Source: Rhinopithecus roxellana (taxonomy: Eukaryota; Chordata; Mammalia; Primates; Cercopithecidae). From it: 64,000 nucleotides of DNA. How positions within the stretch are numbered: position 1 is the stretch's first letter; each line of letters starts with the position of its first letter. The notes beneath the pieces are model-generated. The model made no database searches and was not told the origin of the DNA. It was given only the letters and a program-made list of their open reading frames with translations. The stretch lies in NCBI RefSeq assembly GCF_007565055.1, contig NC_044554.1:139685463-139749462 (forward strand), read 5' to 3'. Shown here one piece after another: positions 22,911-35,148 of the stretch. A program made the translations under genes and the position numbers.

Positions 22911-23284
22911 CAGAACTCCAGTTCAAAACCTGGAGTGGTGGTGGCATTCATACAGGTTAAAGATGAATTAGAATCATCTTGTAAGTTTGATCAGCACGAG
23001 TGTACCTCCAGATTTCTGTTGTCTTTGCAGTTGGGGATTGGGATACATAGTTTAAGAAAGTTTTCCAGAAGAATCTGAAAATCCCAGATTTTCTCCCTTT
23101 CTCTCTCTTTCTTCTTTCTGCCTTCCCAGCCCCATTATCCACCTGAAATTGTCCATCAAATTTATATCTTCAGGTCATATATCAACTCATCTATAAAGAT
23201 GTCTACATATTCACATTCGAGCAAGATTAACTGCTCTCATAACTGTACTCAAATACTTATTAGATATTTATAATACAAAGTTTC
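22911..23284. other. Intergenic, nothing recognised
   Basis: No gene. CT-rich tract at about 23089-23120. Confidence 0.4.
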
Positions 23285-23410
23285 CCACATTGAATTATAG
23301 TTGATGGCCTCTGTGTCTTTCTTGTCTACTTAACCGTGAATTCTTCAAGAGAAGGTGCTGTCTTCTTTACCTTTGTTATGTCCAGAGCATGCTCAATAAA
23401 TTATATTAAA
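23285..23410 (+). repeat. L2 LINE 3' remnant
   Basis: 'GTGAATTCTTCAAGAGAAGG' then 'TGCTGTCTTCTTTACC' and 'GAGCATGCTCAATAAATTAT' fit the L2 3' end. Confidence 0.6.
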
Positions 23411-24218
23411 GTAATTAAGAATTGTATGTTTTATCAACACAATAAAACAATTCTCTCAGTAAAAGTAATAGACAAGTAAGACAAGTTTCAGTTTTGCAAT
23501 GTTGACACCCTTGCCTTCACCAAACTCTGTGTGGCTAGATGCAAAGCAGTTCTATCCATGTGTTCCTAAATTTCTAACTATGAATATTGGTGTAGTCATC
23601 ATCATCTCCTTTAAAGGTGTCATCTCCACTATGGGAAACTTTATGATGAATTCCAGTATTATTTTCTTTTAAACTCAAAGAGAGTTATTAAAGGCTAATG
23701 TCAGATTTTTTTCACATATTAATGCCCATTCCTGGAAAAAGATTGCATATCCCCACTCACTTCAACTCAAACATACTCATGTGACATTCTATGACCAATC
23801 ACTATGAATGAAAGTGCTGAGCATTAATTTCAGAGCAGAAGCTCTAACAGCCAGCAGATGATTACCAAGTTGCTTATTTTTTCCCCCATTCAGTAAATAT
23901 CATCAGTGTTCTGGGTTGATACTGTACCATCAAAAGGAAAACCAAAACAGGACTGTAGTTGAGTCATGTGGATATGTAAAGAAAAAACAAAATACACTAT
24001 GCTTTTGCAAACCACTTAGCACAGTTTGTTATATCCTGCCTGAGGAAATGCTCTTGTGACATTGAACTCTTGACTAATCATAAGCATCTTAGAGTTTCCC
24101 AAGCAGATATGACAATTAACCTGAACATGGAAACCTCAGCTACTGGGTTTGCTATGGTGTATTCAACAGTGTTTTCAGCTTTTTTGTGGGGAGGGAGTGA
24201 ACACGAGGACATTTAGAA

Positions 24219-24221
<3 letters not shown>
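23411..24221. other. Intergenic, nothing recognised
   Basis: No gene or confident repeat. Confidence 0.4.
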
Positions 24222-24263
<42 letters not shown>

Positions 24264-24265
24264 TA
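24222..24265. repeat. (TG)n microsatellite
   Basis: About 20 TG units, interrupted once by TATG near the right end. Confidence 0.95.
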
Positions 24266-25839
24266 GGGGCTTGGCTGTTATAGTTATGGGGGACGTACTG
24301 TCATGTGGTACCTAGGGGCTACAGATGCTATACATCCTGCAATCCAAGAGAGAGCCCTGCTTAAGAATTGTCAAGCCCAAATACCCATTGCTTTGGCTGA
24401 GAGACACTGGACCACGCAAACCAGTGACAAATGTGCAGATTCATTAGTTACTTTCATAGTGGGTTTATCAAAAGTGTGCACTAGAATTTAACCTTCATTG
24501 AAGCAGATTATTGAATCTACTAGTTTGTCAAGAATATTCTCATGTATTTTTCCAAACCGTTATTCAGAAAGTCATTGCATTTCTAATTTTATGGTAAATT
24601 CTTGAGGCAATTCGTTAATCAAAGGGTCATGTATGAAGACTTTTTTCCTGACATACACTGTTTTCCCTCCCACCAAGATTTTTAATTGTTACTAATATAG
24701 GTATAAATTTATTTATTCCCATTTTTACTAGTTTTATGTTTTCCTGCCCTTTAGAAAATATTATCTTTTGCTGCTATCCTTAACAGATGTGATATATCTG
24801 CAGACTGACGTTATAGCTCCTTTCCCCTTTGTTTAACAATACCATACATATTTTGATTTTTCATCATAAGCTGATCCTGCTCCTTCATCATCATTCCTGT
24901 TGCTATGCTCTGATTTTCCTCTGTACCTTTTTTTTATTCTAGGAAGAAATGATTCTAAAGAGAATAAATTCTGCCTTCCAGAAGAAAATTTAATATTATA
25001 CTCAGAAACTGATGAATCTTTTTCATCTTCTTCTAATAGATCAAACATTATGTTATATCTCTTGGGTGATACCTGACACTGTAAACTTATATGCAAGTTG
25101 CTGTTTCCTGTCAGCTCATTGCATCCTTAGCATTGCTACTGCGTGTTTCTCTCCCTTCCAAGTTACTCTTGTGCATTGCATTTAATATATGTATTTCTTA
25201 CTTGTGCTGGGACATTGGTGTAATTTTACTGGCCTCACTGCTTCTAGCAGCACCTTGTATCAACTGTGAATTTGGTTGGAATACTTCTACTCCCTTCTCT
25301 TTATTTAAGTACCATATTTAACTTTCACCTTGAGGGCAGTATCTAACATAAAGTATCCACAGATTCTGGTGGAATCCAAGTATACTGATCACTAAGAAGT
25401 CAAGAAACCAAGAGTGCCTGTCATCTTTTCCATGGATCCTTAGTATTAGACCAGGAAGATTGGATGACTGAAAACATTGGCTTGTCCTAAGACACAAGAA
25501 AAGACGAATAAAGGTATCCATGACCAAATTTTAGAGCATGAAGCGAATAAATAAGTTAGTAATATAAGTAACTTTCAAAAACAGCAAAAGTCTTTGAGGC
25601 AAAATCTATTTTCTTCTCTCTCTAAATCTGGATTGATTGTGTATATTGTCTGTAGTCATGGGGTGCATTCTAAGTCCTTTATTCCATTTCTTTTCATCAA
25701 GCCCAAGAAAGCAGTGTGAAGGTTAATAGGTACTGAATAAACCCTGTGATCACTGTAGTACCTTATAATGATGTGTTCCCAAGTTGCCATATCATGGTTC
25801 TTTTTCTTTGCAATCCTTCATTTAATTTCCATTCCTCAC
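24266..25839. other. Intergenic, nothing recognised
   Basis: No gene. The 87-codon minus-strand frame at 24833-25096 is Asp/Glu/Ser-rich but has no domain I recognise, no splice context and no conserved start; I do not call it. Confidence 0.4.
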
Positions 25840-26110
25840 CTTGCTGTTAATATTCCTGACTATTTGAATTCATTTTAGAGTGCATGAGATGCTGTATCAA
25901 ATGTTTTTGCTGAAATCCAAATGTATTACATCTCCCACATTGCATTCATCCACTAATCTTGTAATTCAATAAAAAAAAAAAAAGCAATCAGATGTGTTTG
26001 GCATGATTTGTTCTGTGTAAACCCATGCTGTTTATTGCTCAATGGTGCTTAAATGATAAGTAGTGCTCAACGCAAATTTCCTCATCTAACTTCTCATTTT
26101 AGCTCAGAAA
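25840..26110. repeat. Possible L3/CR1 LINE remnant
   Basis: 'GAAATCCAAATGTATTACAT' and 'GGCATGATTTGTTCTGTGTA' followed by 'AACCCATGCTG' recall a CR1/L3 segment ('GAAGTCCAGATATAC', 'GACCTGTTCTTTATGAACCC'). Ancient and diverged. An A-run sits at about 25971-25983. Confidence 0.4.
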
Positions 26111-26571
26111 AGTCTATAATGTTTTTGTTCATAGATTTCTTTCTGGCATATAGCTAGTTTCTAGGTCCTAAAAACCAGAGAACAGAAAGACTACACTAGC
26201 TTTATTAGAGAATTTTTTTTTTGCTTTTATATTATTCCTTTCCCAATTATTATTCCTACATTTTCTTATTAGATTTTCATTAAATTTACTATGTGAGTGA
26301 TTTCTTTATTATTATTTTCATACAACATCTATTTAAGAAAAGTGTTAGTGAAGGTACAAGAAGACTATGAGAATGCAATTTATTTCAAGCATCTCCATTG
26401 AGAATAACGGATGATGCCTTGGTTATATTTATACAGTTTCTTTCTCTATATTAGTCATGTAATATAAGAAAGATAGATTTGCAGTTCATCTCTTAATCTC
26501 AAATATACTGGTGGTAGTCATTTGATTTTTATGGATCACTTTCATTTGGCCATAATTTAAGAACTTACCAC
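26111..26571. other. Intergenic, nothing recognised
   Basis: AT-rich, no gene. Confidence 0.4.
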
Positions 26572-26956
26572 TGCTTGTATTGTGTCTCTCAAAGAAGACA
26601 TGTTGGAGTCCTAACCCCAGTACCTCAGAATGTGACCTTATTTAGAGATAGGGTCTTTATAGGGGTAAGTTGAAATGAGATCATTTGGGTACGACGGAAT
26701 TGCAGTATGATTGGTGTCCTTCAAAAAGAGGGAAATTCAGTCAGAAACAGAAATGCGTACAGGGAAGATGAGAGAGACAGAGAGAGGATGTCATCCACAA
26801 GTCAAGTAAAGAGGCTTGAAACAGATCCGGCCCTCAGAAGGTACCGTCCCTGCTCACACCTTGATTTTGGAATTCTAGCATCTAGAATTACAAGGTAATA
26901 ATTATCTGTTGTTTAAACCACCATCTATGCTACTTTGCTACAGCAGCTCTGGCCAT
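26572..26956 (+). mobile_element. Old LTR-like interspersed repeat
   Basis: 'GGAGTCCTAACCCCAGTACC', 'TCAGAATGTGACCTTATTTA', 'CTGTTGTTTAAACCACCATC' and a terminal 'TTTGCTACAGCAGCTCTGGC' belong to a common mammalian repeat family. It probably is related, in opposite orientation, to the one at 2909-3389. No coding capacity; subfamily not assigned. Confidence 0.5.
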
Positions 26957-26974
26957 CCAGTGTAGTACCTATCT

Positions 26975-27290
26975 CTTTTGTTGTTGTTGTTGTTGTTGTT
27001 GTTGAGACGAAGTCTCGCTCTGTCCCCCAGGCCTGGAGTGCAGTGGCCGGATCTCAGCTCACTGCAAACTCCGCCTCCCGGGTTCCCGCCGTTCTCCTGC
27101 CTCAGCCTCGCGAGTAGCTGGGACTACAGGCGCCCGCCACCTCGCCCGGCTAGTTTTTTTTGTATTTTTTTAGTAGAGACGGGGTTTCACCGTGTTAGCC
27201 AGGATAGTCTCGATCTCCTGACCTCGTGATCCGCCCGTCTCAGCCTCCCAAAGTGCTGGGATTACAGGCTTGAGCCACCGCGCCCGGCCT
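26975..27290 (-). repeat. AluY, Old World monkey type, with target-site duplication
   Basis: Antisense, nearly undiverged Alu with a (GTT)n tail at 26980-27003. Diagnostic bases include 'GCCACCTCGCCCGGCTAGTT' and 'CAGGCTTGAGCCACCGCGCC', the reverse of 'AACTAGCCGGGCGAGGTGGC' and 'GGCTCAAGCC'. The duplications are 'GTAGTACCTATCT' (26962-26974) and 'GCAGTACCTATCT' (27291-27303). Confidence 0.93.
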
Positions 27291-27303
27291 GCAGTACCTA
27301 TCT

Positions 27304-29654
27304 TACATGTACATTATTTTGTTATCATCATTATTCTGCTTAGATTACACTCTTCTACAATGTGATAAATATTTCTGGTTCTTACTAATCACTGCTTTTA
27401 TGCACATGTACCACAGCAAGCTTTAAGATACTTTAGGAATCAAAATATTCTTGAAAAAAAAATGGAAGAAAAAAGGGTATTATATATTCAACAGTTTTCC
27501 ACTTCTAAATTTGGATGATATTATTTTTAGTGACTTTGAGAAAGACTTGACACCCAGGAGTTAATTCTACTTCTTTTTAAGTTGTCAATTACTTGGGGGA
27601 AATACCTGTCATCCGTTGGTCAAGGGCTTAATGAAACGGTAAGATAAGATTCCACATCTTTTTATAGGCACGGGGTGGGGACACAAATCAAGAGAAAATT
27701 TTTGGTTTCTCTCTTTTGGGTTCTGAATCTTGTGAGAAGTAATGCAAGAATGGAAAGATAGTTGGTGATCACTGATTTCAGCAACGGTAACTTAAATAGA
27801 CCTATGATTTTTCTCCTGCTGGAAGAATCAATAGGAATAATCAATAAAAAAGAGTTTTTAAAGCAAAATTCTCTATTATTCCATCAGTTTTGCCATCTAT
27901 TCGCATCCTTCTGCTATGCTCCTTTTCTACTTAAACAGGCATGGCCACGCTACATTCATTTTCATGAAGATATATCTAAAAGTTATAAACCTTAAAATCT
28001 ACCCAGTTCAGCCTCATGCAAACTCAGATGCACATGTCCTTAATTCCTATAAATTTCCACAATTGGTTGACTGATAAAATAGAAGATGAAAGCTATTATG
28101 GGTCACCATAGATATATAAGGGGAAAAAAGGTTAATTTTACCAGATATAGAAAAGTATTCCTGTTTGGGATATTTGTTCTGGAAGGATATTGTGATAATT
28201 TAATCATAAAATTTCTCCTGCAAGGCAACTCATGAAGAGCATTTCAACCAGGTTATCCGATCTAGGGTGCAGTTAAAGAGTCCATTTATTTTCTAAACTT
28301 TAAGAGTAAGAGTGGGCATTGTTAGCAATATGCTGAGAAAATAGATGTAAACTCCTGAGATAAACTGTTGTACATAGGCAGTACCAAGTTAGGAGCTTCC
28401 TTTTACAAAATAGTCACTGCAGTGGACAGGTAGATCAAGGATTGGAATCCCTCAGTGTCGGAAAGATCCTGTGACTCACTTCTGGTGCCCTTCCTGAGCA
28501 TCGATGGTGGTGGGGTTGGGGCAGGGGGCCAGTTGTTAGGTGTGCTCCACAGCATCCACCAAATAGGGGCCTCTTGGCTTTGAAAACCTGCTAACCAGTT
28601 ACTAATTGTTGCTTGGAACCAGCAAACACTCACTAATACAATGACCCTTTTAGAAAACAGTGAGGACTCCTAGTATGTACGTGTGCACAACAAGTGGGCA
28701 GTTGATAAATGCTTTTAATCAAGGCGCTCATGATCAAGGCAGTCCACAAGTTAATGAGTCAGTGATCTGCCCTGCCTTGATTTTAACTTAAGTTTTCAAT
28801 ATCCTACTGCGTTTTATGCCATATAGACCTACCTTAGTGATTAATTATTTTATTTGATAGCAACTGGTATGATTGAACTTAAACTCTCATAAATTTGAGT
28901 AAAAGTATCCAGGCTTTTCACTGCCATCAGCAATCTTAAAGCTAGTTATTTACTGTACTCCTTTTACATAGGGTTTAAACCACATTGTTGAGCACTAAAT
29001 GAGATATGACATCATATATCATCGAAGTGTGTGTTAGATCTACGTGGGTTAGTCTCAGTTTGAGGACAGGGATCACTTTTTTATAACTCTATTATATCTT
29101 CCATGGAATCCACCTATGAATTGGGATCCAGAAAATACACAGTCCACTGATGCTATAGTGGTGTTTAAAACTGATTAGGAAGATATTCCTATTTGGGGAT
29201 TCTGAAGGATTGAGTAAACGGATTTCCCAACATAGAACAAAGTGAAATGAATAATCCAGAGTATGTTCTAATACAAGTGAATTAATACCCATTCAATGAA
29301 TGAATCAGTGTACAGCTTTTCTCCTTTAGGACCTAAATTATCCAAATATTTATTTTCATATTTCTCCTTGTTTTGGTTTTAGAAATACTGCCTCGGTCTT
29401 TCTACAGACTCACAAATTCTTGTGAAAATAAGTGAACAGTAAATGCAGGGGAAGAAGTCTTTTTTCACTTGATTCTGTTTCATAATTTTCCTGATACTGC
29501 ATTTCAGAGGTGAACATGTGAAATAATTTGAATGGCAATTTTATGAGTTACATTTGTAATATTTACTATTTATACCTGAAAAACAAGCTCTTCATAATGC
29601 CAACAAGTCAGAAACAATGAACACACTTGGAATGCATCTCATTAGGGGTTGGTA
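27304..29654. other. Intergenic, nothing recognised
   Basis: About 2.35 kb with no gene, and no young repeat. A weak L2-like phrase 'GAGGACAGGGATCACTTTTT' lies at 29062-29081. Short frames at 27662-27995 and 28403-28633 have no recognised domain. Confidence 0.4.
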
Positions 29655-29745
29655 TCACAGGTGTCCCTTGGTATATGCTAGAGATTGGTTCCAGGACCTC
29701 CACATGTACTCAGATCTGGGCATTCAAGTCTGAAAAGTTACAGAA
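29655..29745. repeat. Possible Tigger-type DNA transposon fragment
   Basis: 'GTGTCCCTTGGTATATGCTA' and 'GATTGGTTCCAGGACCTCC' recall the widespread Tigger end 'GGATTGGTTCCAGGACCCCC'. Short and decayed. Confidence 0.4.
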
Positions 29746-30193
29746 AAATATTCAGTTTCTGTTTTAATTTAGCAGAATTATCTCATTAGCCTATTTTTAT
29801 CTCATTAGCCTAATTTTACTTTAGTTAAATACTGTTGTTAGATCTAGCATGTTTCGGTTTTGGAATTTTTTTTCCTAAACAAAGTTATCTGAAATTATTA
29901 TAGTCCTAAAGAGTTTAATAATAATCTATAGTTGCAATACGTTTGTGTCTTTATGATACAGTAATCAAATATATTAATTCAAACCAAAGAAACATGAATT
30001 CAAAATATCAGTTTGTTGTTTGATGTGATTTGTTTTAAGGGGCTGCTTGTAAATATAAATATAAAATACTGAATGATTTCAAAATATTTAACATGCTACT
30101 TAAACTTTTTTTCTTGCAATGGCTATTGGAACTATGTAAAATAGTGTTTTACACAACACTATTTATATACAATGTTCATTTTTTTTCCTTAAT
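29746..30193. other. AT-rich intergenic
   Basis: No gene or confident repeat. It holds a local duplication: 'ATCTCATTAGCCTA' occurs at 29780-29793 and again at 29800-29813. Confidence 0.4.
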
Positions 30194-30203
30194 AAAGCTA
30201 TTA

Positions 30204-30478
30204 GACCAGGCACAGTGGCTGACACCTGTAATCCCAGCACTTTGGGAGGCCAAGGTGGGTGGATCACGAGGTCAGGAGTTCAAGAGCAGCCTGGCCAAGA
30301 TAGTGAAACCGTCTCTTCTAAAAAATTAGCCGGGCATGGTGGGGGGCGCCTGTAATCCCAGCTACTTGGGAGGCTGAGGCAGAGAATTGCTTGAGTCCAG
30401 GAGGTGGAGGCTGCACTGAGCCGAGATCTCGCTACTGCACTCCAGCCTGGATGACACAGCAAGACTCTGTCTCAAAAA

Positions 30479-30517
<39 letters not shown>

Positions 30518-30519
30518 AC
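30204..30519 (+). repeat. AluS-like SINE with (AAAT)n tail
   Basis: Alu dimer after the first 'AAAGCTATTA' (30194-30203), ending in about 10 AAAT units before the second copy of the same 10-mer (30520-30529). Confidence 0.92.
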
Positions 30520-30686
30520 AAAGCTATTAAACTACAGTATAAAATCAAGGTCAACCTATTAGTAAATAAATTACAATTAATTAAAATTATTAGAAAGCAT
30601 AAATTTGCGTATTTAAATTACTAATTGTAATATACAAAAAAGTAGTTCTTTGACCATTTTTATTTTTATTTATTTTTAGTTAATTT

Positions 30687-31003
30687 TTTTTTCTTTTTTT
30701 TTGAGATAGAGTTTCACTCTTGTTGCTCAGGCTGGTGCAATCTTGGCTCTCAGCTGATCGCAGTGGTGTGATCTTGGCTCTCAGCAACTTCCATCTCTCA
30801 GGTTCAAGTGGTACTCCTGCCTCAGCCTCCCGAGTAGCTGAGATTACAGGTGCCTGCCACCATGCCCAGCTGATTTTTTGTATTTTTAGTAGAGATGGGG
30901 TTTCACCATGTTGGCCAGGCTGGTCTCGAACTCATGACCTCAGGCAATCCACCTGCCCCAGCCGCCCAAAGTGCTGGGATTACAGGCATGAGCCACTGTG
31001 ATT
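30687..31003 (-). repeat. Alu SINE with 31-bp internal duplication
   Basis: Antisense Alu. The segment 'TCTTGGCTCTCAGC' occurs at 30741 and again at 30772, where a normal Alu has a single equivalent, so the right-arm region carries a 31-bp tandem duplication. Confidence 0.9.
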
Positions 31004-31009
31004 GGCCCT

Positions 31010-31303
31010 AAAAAAAATTTTTTTTAAGATGGAGTCTTGCTGTCACCTAGGCTGGAGTACAGTGGTGCAATCTCAGCTCACTGCAACTCTGCCTCCCAGG
31101 TTCATGCAATTCTCCTACCTCAGCCTCCTGAGTAGCTGAGAGTACAAGCGCTTACCACCACACCAGGCTAATTTTTGTATTTTTAGTAGAGACAGGGTTT
31201 TGCCATTTTGGGCAACGTGGTCTCTAATTCCTGACATCAGGTGATTCATCTGCCTCGGCCTCCCAAATTGCTGGGATTACAAGCGTGAGCCACTGTACCT
31301 GGT
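31010..31303 (-). repeat. Alu SINE, older
   Basis: Antisense Alu abutting the previous one: 'TAAGATGGAGTCTTGCTGTC' to 'GAGCCACTGTACCTGGTC'. Diverged. Confidence 0.88.
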
Positions 31304-31579
31304 CTCCTCGACTATTTTTAATAATACTTTATGAATAAAAAGTCTAAACACTTTAGAAATAGATAAAGGTGATGATTACACAACGGTGTGAATGTAATTA
31401 ATGCCACTGAACTGTATACTAAAAAACAGTTAAAATGATTAGTATTTCATATACATTTTACCACATTTTTTTTAAAGTATAAAAATATTTGTTTAAAGAA
31501 TGTAATGTTTGCAAATAATTTTAAGAATAAAGAAAAATATTTCTGTGGTCATTGAAAGTAGAATAGTATTTTGCAGTTT
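31304..31579. other. AT-rich intergenic between Alus
   Basis: AT-rich. 'GATGATTACACAACGGTGTG' and 'GCCACTGAACTGTATACT' may be a fragment of another old repeat; not assigned. Confidence 0.35.
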
Positions 31580-31590
31580 AAAAAGTAATG

Positions 31591-31956
31591 GCCAGGCATG
31601 GTGGCTCACACCTGTAATCTCAACACTTTGGGAGGTCAAGTCAGGAGGATTACTTGAGTCCAGGAGTTCAAGACCAGCCTGGGCAACATAAGAACATGGG
31701 GAGACCCCATCTTTATAAAAAAACAAAAACTAAAACAAAAAATGACCCCAAAAAATTGTGAGACCTCACCTCTGTAACAAATACAGACATTAGCTGGGAA
31801 TAGCGGTGCACACCTATGGTCCCAGCTACATGGGAGGCTGAGGTGGGAGGATCACTTGAGCCTGGGAGGAGGTCAAGGCTGCAGTGAGCCGTGTTCGCAT
31901 GAAACTCTAGCCTGGGTGGTGGAGCGAGATCCTGTCTCACAGAAAAATAAAAATAA
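31591..31956 (+). repeat. AluJ-like SINE with expanded linker
   Basis: Alu arms at 31591-31715 and about 31790-31945 are separated by an unusually long A-rich and non-Alu-like linker ('GACCCCAAAAAATTGTGAGA'). Target duplication 'AAAAAGTAATG' at 31580-31590 and 31957-31967. Confidence 0.88.
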
Positions 31957-32156
31957 AAAAAGTAATGTCACATGTGTAATCTTAATTTTTTTCTTCCACC
32001 AACCTTGCCAATTAAATTCCCACATTAAAGTTTCTATAAGACAAATAGTTTTAATGTTACCTAAATGTGTACAAGAATGCCATAGTCCCCTTTGCAGAAA
32101 TATATCATTTAAAACAATTAATATTCTTTCATACATTAATTTATGTTTCTAGTCTT

Positions 32157-32466
32157 TCTTTCTTTTCTTTTCTTTTTTTTTTTTTGAGACAGAGTCTCAC
32201 CCTGTCACCCAGGCTGGAGTGCAGTGGCACCATCTCAGCTCACTGAAAGCTCTGCCTCCCAGGTTCACGCCATTCTCCTGCCTCAGCCTCCTGAGTAGCT
32301 GGGACTACAGGTGCCCGCCACTATGTCCAGCTAATTTTTTGTATTTTTAGTAGAGATGGGATCTCACCGTGTTAGCCAAGAAGGTCTTGATCTCCTGACC
32401 TCGTGATCTGCCTGCCTCGGCCTCCCAAAGTGCTGGGATTACAGGGGTGAGCCACAGTGCCCCGCC
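32157..32466 (-). repeat. Alu SINE with target-site duplication
   Basis: Antisense Alu with a pyrimidine-rich tail (TTTCTTTTC pattern). Target duplication 'TCTAGTCTT' at 32148-32156 and 32467-32475. Confidence 0.92.
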
Positions 32467-32475
32467 TCTAGTCTT

Positions 32476-33379
32476 ACTTTCTATTTTAAAAACCATTTTT
32501 TGGCTTTTTCTGAATCATTTGATTTGAATCTTCCATGCTTTAAAAGTTTTCTGAAAATTCTATTACTTTCAGAAGTCCTGTCTAATTATGTAAATTATGG
32601 GGATAGTGTATATAACTTTCTGAAGAGTTTGATTAGTATTTCTGTTTCTTCATTAAGCTGTACCAATCTCCAATAGAAAGAAATAAAGAGGTACTTCAAT
32701 CAGTTTGGTTTCTAAATGCTTAAAGACACTTAAAACAAACTCAGTTTATTGTTGTTGTTGTTTACATAGTGCTTGATTTCTTTTTAGATTTTTCTACAAG
32801 GACTATTCAAAAATGATAAAAAAAAATTAACACCATGTTTCAGCAGAATGTGTTATTATTATAGATATTTTTGTCATTAGAAATTAAATCAGAAAAGTAG
32901 CTAGGTCCAAGTTCCACAAAAAAGATAGAGTTCATGATTTGCCTGTGACTACGACATCTTGACACAAAGACATTCTGGTTTTGCCATTGACTTCAGTTTC
33001 TCATCAGACAAAACCAAGCAATTTGGAGGCAGTAACATAAGTCACATATCTATGCTGCCTGGCACGTGGGAGTCACTGAAATAATTTAGTTAGTTCCCTT
33101 CCCCAAATTTCTCCATGATATATTTATGAATGATTTATGTGAAACAAGGTATTTAAAGATATTAGAACATAGAACTGAAAAAGGATTTATCAGGTGTCCT
33201 GGTATCTAAATTATCTAAAAAGAGAATAATATATGGAAAAGTAGTGCAAAGACATTACTTGAGTGCCATAGTCATAAACTATTAAAAACGACAAGATGAT
33301 TAGAAGGCAGTCAAAAATTTAGATGACATTTATCAGTTTTAGATGTGCTACCTTTCAGAGTGATCACGACAGTCCAATA
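32476..33379. other. Intergenic, just beyond the likely ETV1 3' end
   Basis: No gene seen. It contains a (GTT)n short tract at 32751-32762. Confidence 0.4.
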
Positions 33380-33396
33380 TTTTCAGTTTCTGGGCT

Positions 33397-33402
33397 TTTA
33401 TT
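33397..33402 (-). terminator. ETV1: Candidate distal polyadenylation signal AATAAA for ETV1
   Basis: Minus-strand AATAAA in the context 'TCTAAAATAAAAGCCCAG'. It is chosen because its distance from the stop fits the expected UTR length. Upstream AATAAA hexamers at 35452-35457 and 36290-36295 are alternatives for shorter isoforms. Confidence 0.35.
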
Positions 33403-34693
33403 TTAGATTTAAATTTTGAGCATATTTAATTTGCTATAATCACGATTTTCATAGCATGTTTTCTCAAACCATAAGTATAATTTTAATACAACCAAATGAA
33501 TTAAAAATGTTCATCCCCATAGAAGCATAAATATAATTTTAGAATGAAAGTAAATAAGACTATTGGAGTCTATATGCAAAAAAGGCCCTACCTTACATAT
33601 GAATCCATAAATAATAGCTACAGTATATACACTTTTAATTGAAAAGTCTAAAATCATTAATATTTCTGTAAAGATATCCACTAGTCTAATCAAATTCTCC
33701 TCTTAAACTATTCTTTCCACAAACTGTTTTTTTTTTTTAAGTATGTCCAAGTGAGTCTCATGTATTAAAAAAGAAGTCCTAAAAGTACTAGTTGAGCTCT
33801 GAATAAACTGGGTGAAATTTTCTACTATCATGTCCAACTATTACCATCTTTTTGAAAGTTGGTTTTTGCAATTCTTAGTAGAATTGCTTAATACATACAT
33901 TTGCCTTCTTTATATTTTTTCCACCATCACTTTTACCCAATTTGTATTTTTTTTGTAACTCTATTTCCTCTCTTCTCCATACCAAAAAGCAACTGGAAAA
34001 CAGCTTACTCACTTCTTATTTTTAAATTTTAGCTTTTGTTTTCTAAGATTCCAAGTAATAAACATCCAAATGACCTTCTCCTCTGTAATGTTTTCTCATT
34101 ATAAGCTCTGAAAAGGTTGCATGATAGACAAAGTGGCTCATTTTAGAAATCCCTATGATCTGGCAAAATTCTGTAACTTCTGGCAATATATTTCTTTCCT
34201 GGTTATGTAAAGACAAGTTGACTCATTTTTACAATTGTTCTTTTGAATAATGGACATATTTTACACATTGCTCTTACCTAATAAGTAATAATCAACTAGC
34301 AAATGATAAGATCACATAGTAACTCATATTACTATTAGTAACTCACCAAAAGAAATGTATTAAAAAATAAAATCTGGATTAGACCACTGATTTCACTCTT
34401 GTTACTGTTATTATCATACCTTCTGTTTTTCTCTCTCATGACAGTATTTTCCTGGAGGCTGGGGAAGGATTTGAATAATCTGAAAGCTTGATGTGATTAC
34501 CAGACATTTTAGTGGAATAGATGAACTTTAATATAGCAAACTTTCCAAATTATTTATGCAAAATAAGGAGAAAATATCTCAGTGGTAAATAAAAACGAAC
34601 TCTGGTACTTTCAAATCCTAGCTCCCTCAGCAGAACTCTATTGTTCCTGAGTAAATGAATTAGAATTTTTGCTACACAGTCTTCCTCCATGTG

Positions 34694-35148
34694 GTGTTCT
34701 GAATAACAGCCCTGCCCTCACCCCTTATATCCATGTCCTAATCCCTGGGACCTGTGAATAATTATCTAGCCAAAGGGACTTGGCACACATGATTAAGTTA
34801 AGGATTTTGAGATGGGGAGATTGTCCTGGGTTATCTGAGCATCCCCTAAATGCAATCACAAGTGTCCTTATAAGAGGCAGGAAGGAAATTTGAGTATAGC
34901 AGAAGAGTATGTGACCATGGAAGCAGAGATTGAAGTGATGTAGCCAGGAGCCAAGGAATGCCAGCAGACTTTAGAAGTGAAAGCTGGAAGAATCTCCCTT
35001 GGAGCCTCCGGAAGGAACCAGACCCAAGGACATCTTGGTTTTACTCTCTTAAGGCTTCGTTTGAACTTCTCCCTCCAGAACTATAAGATAAATTTGTGTA
35101 AATGACTGAAGTTTTGGTGATTGGTTACAGCATCTACAGGAAACTAAA
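34694..35148 (+). mobile_element. Old LTR-like interspersed repeat within the probable ETV1 3' UTR
   Basis: 'CCATGTCCTAATCCCTGGGA', 'ATTAAGTTAAGGATTTTGAG', 'AATCACAAGTGTCCTTATAA' and the end 'GGTTACAGCATCTACAGGAA' mark a common mammalian LTR-like family in the orientation opposite to ETV1. Non-coding. Subfamily not assigned. Confidence 0.55.
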
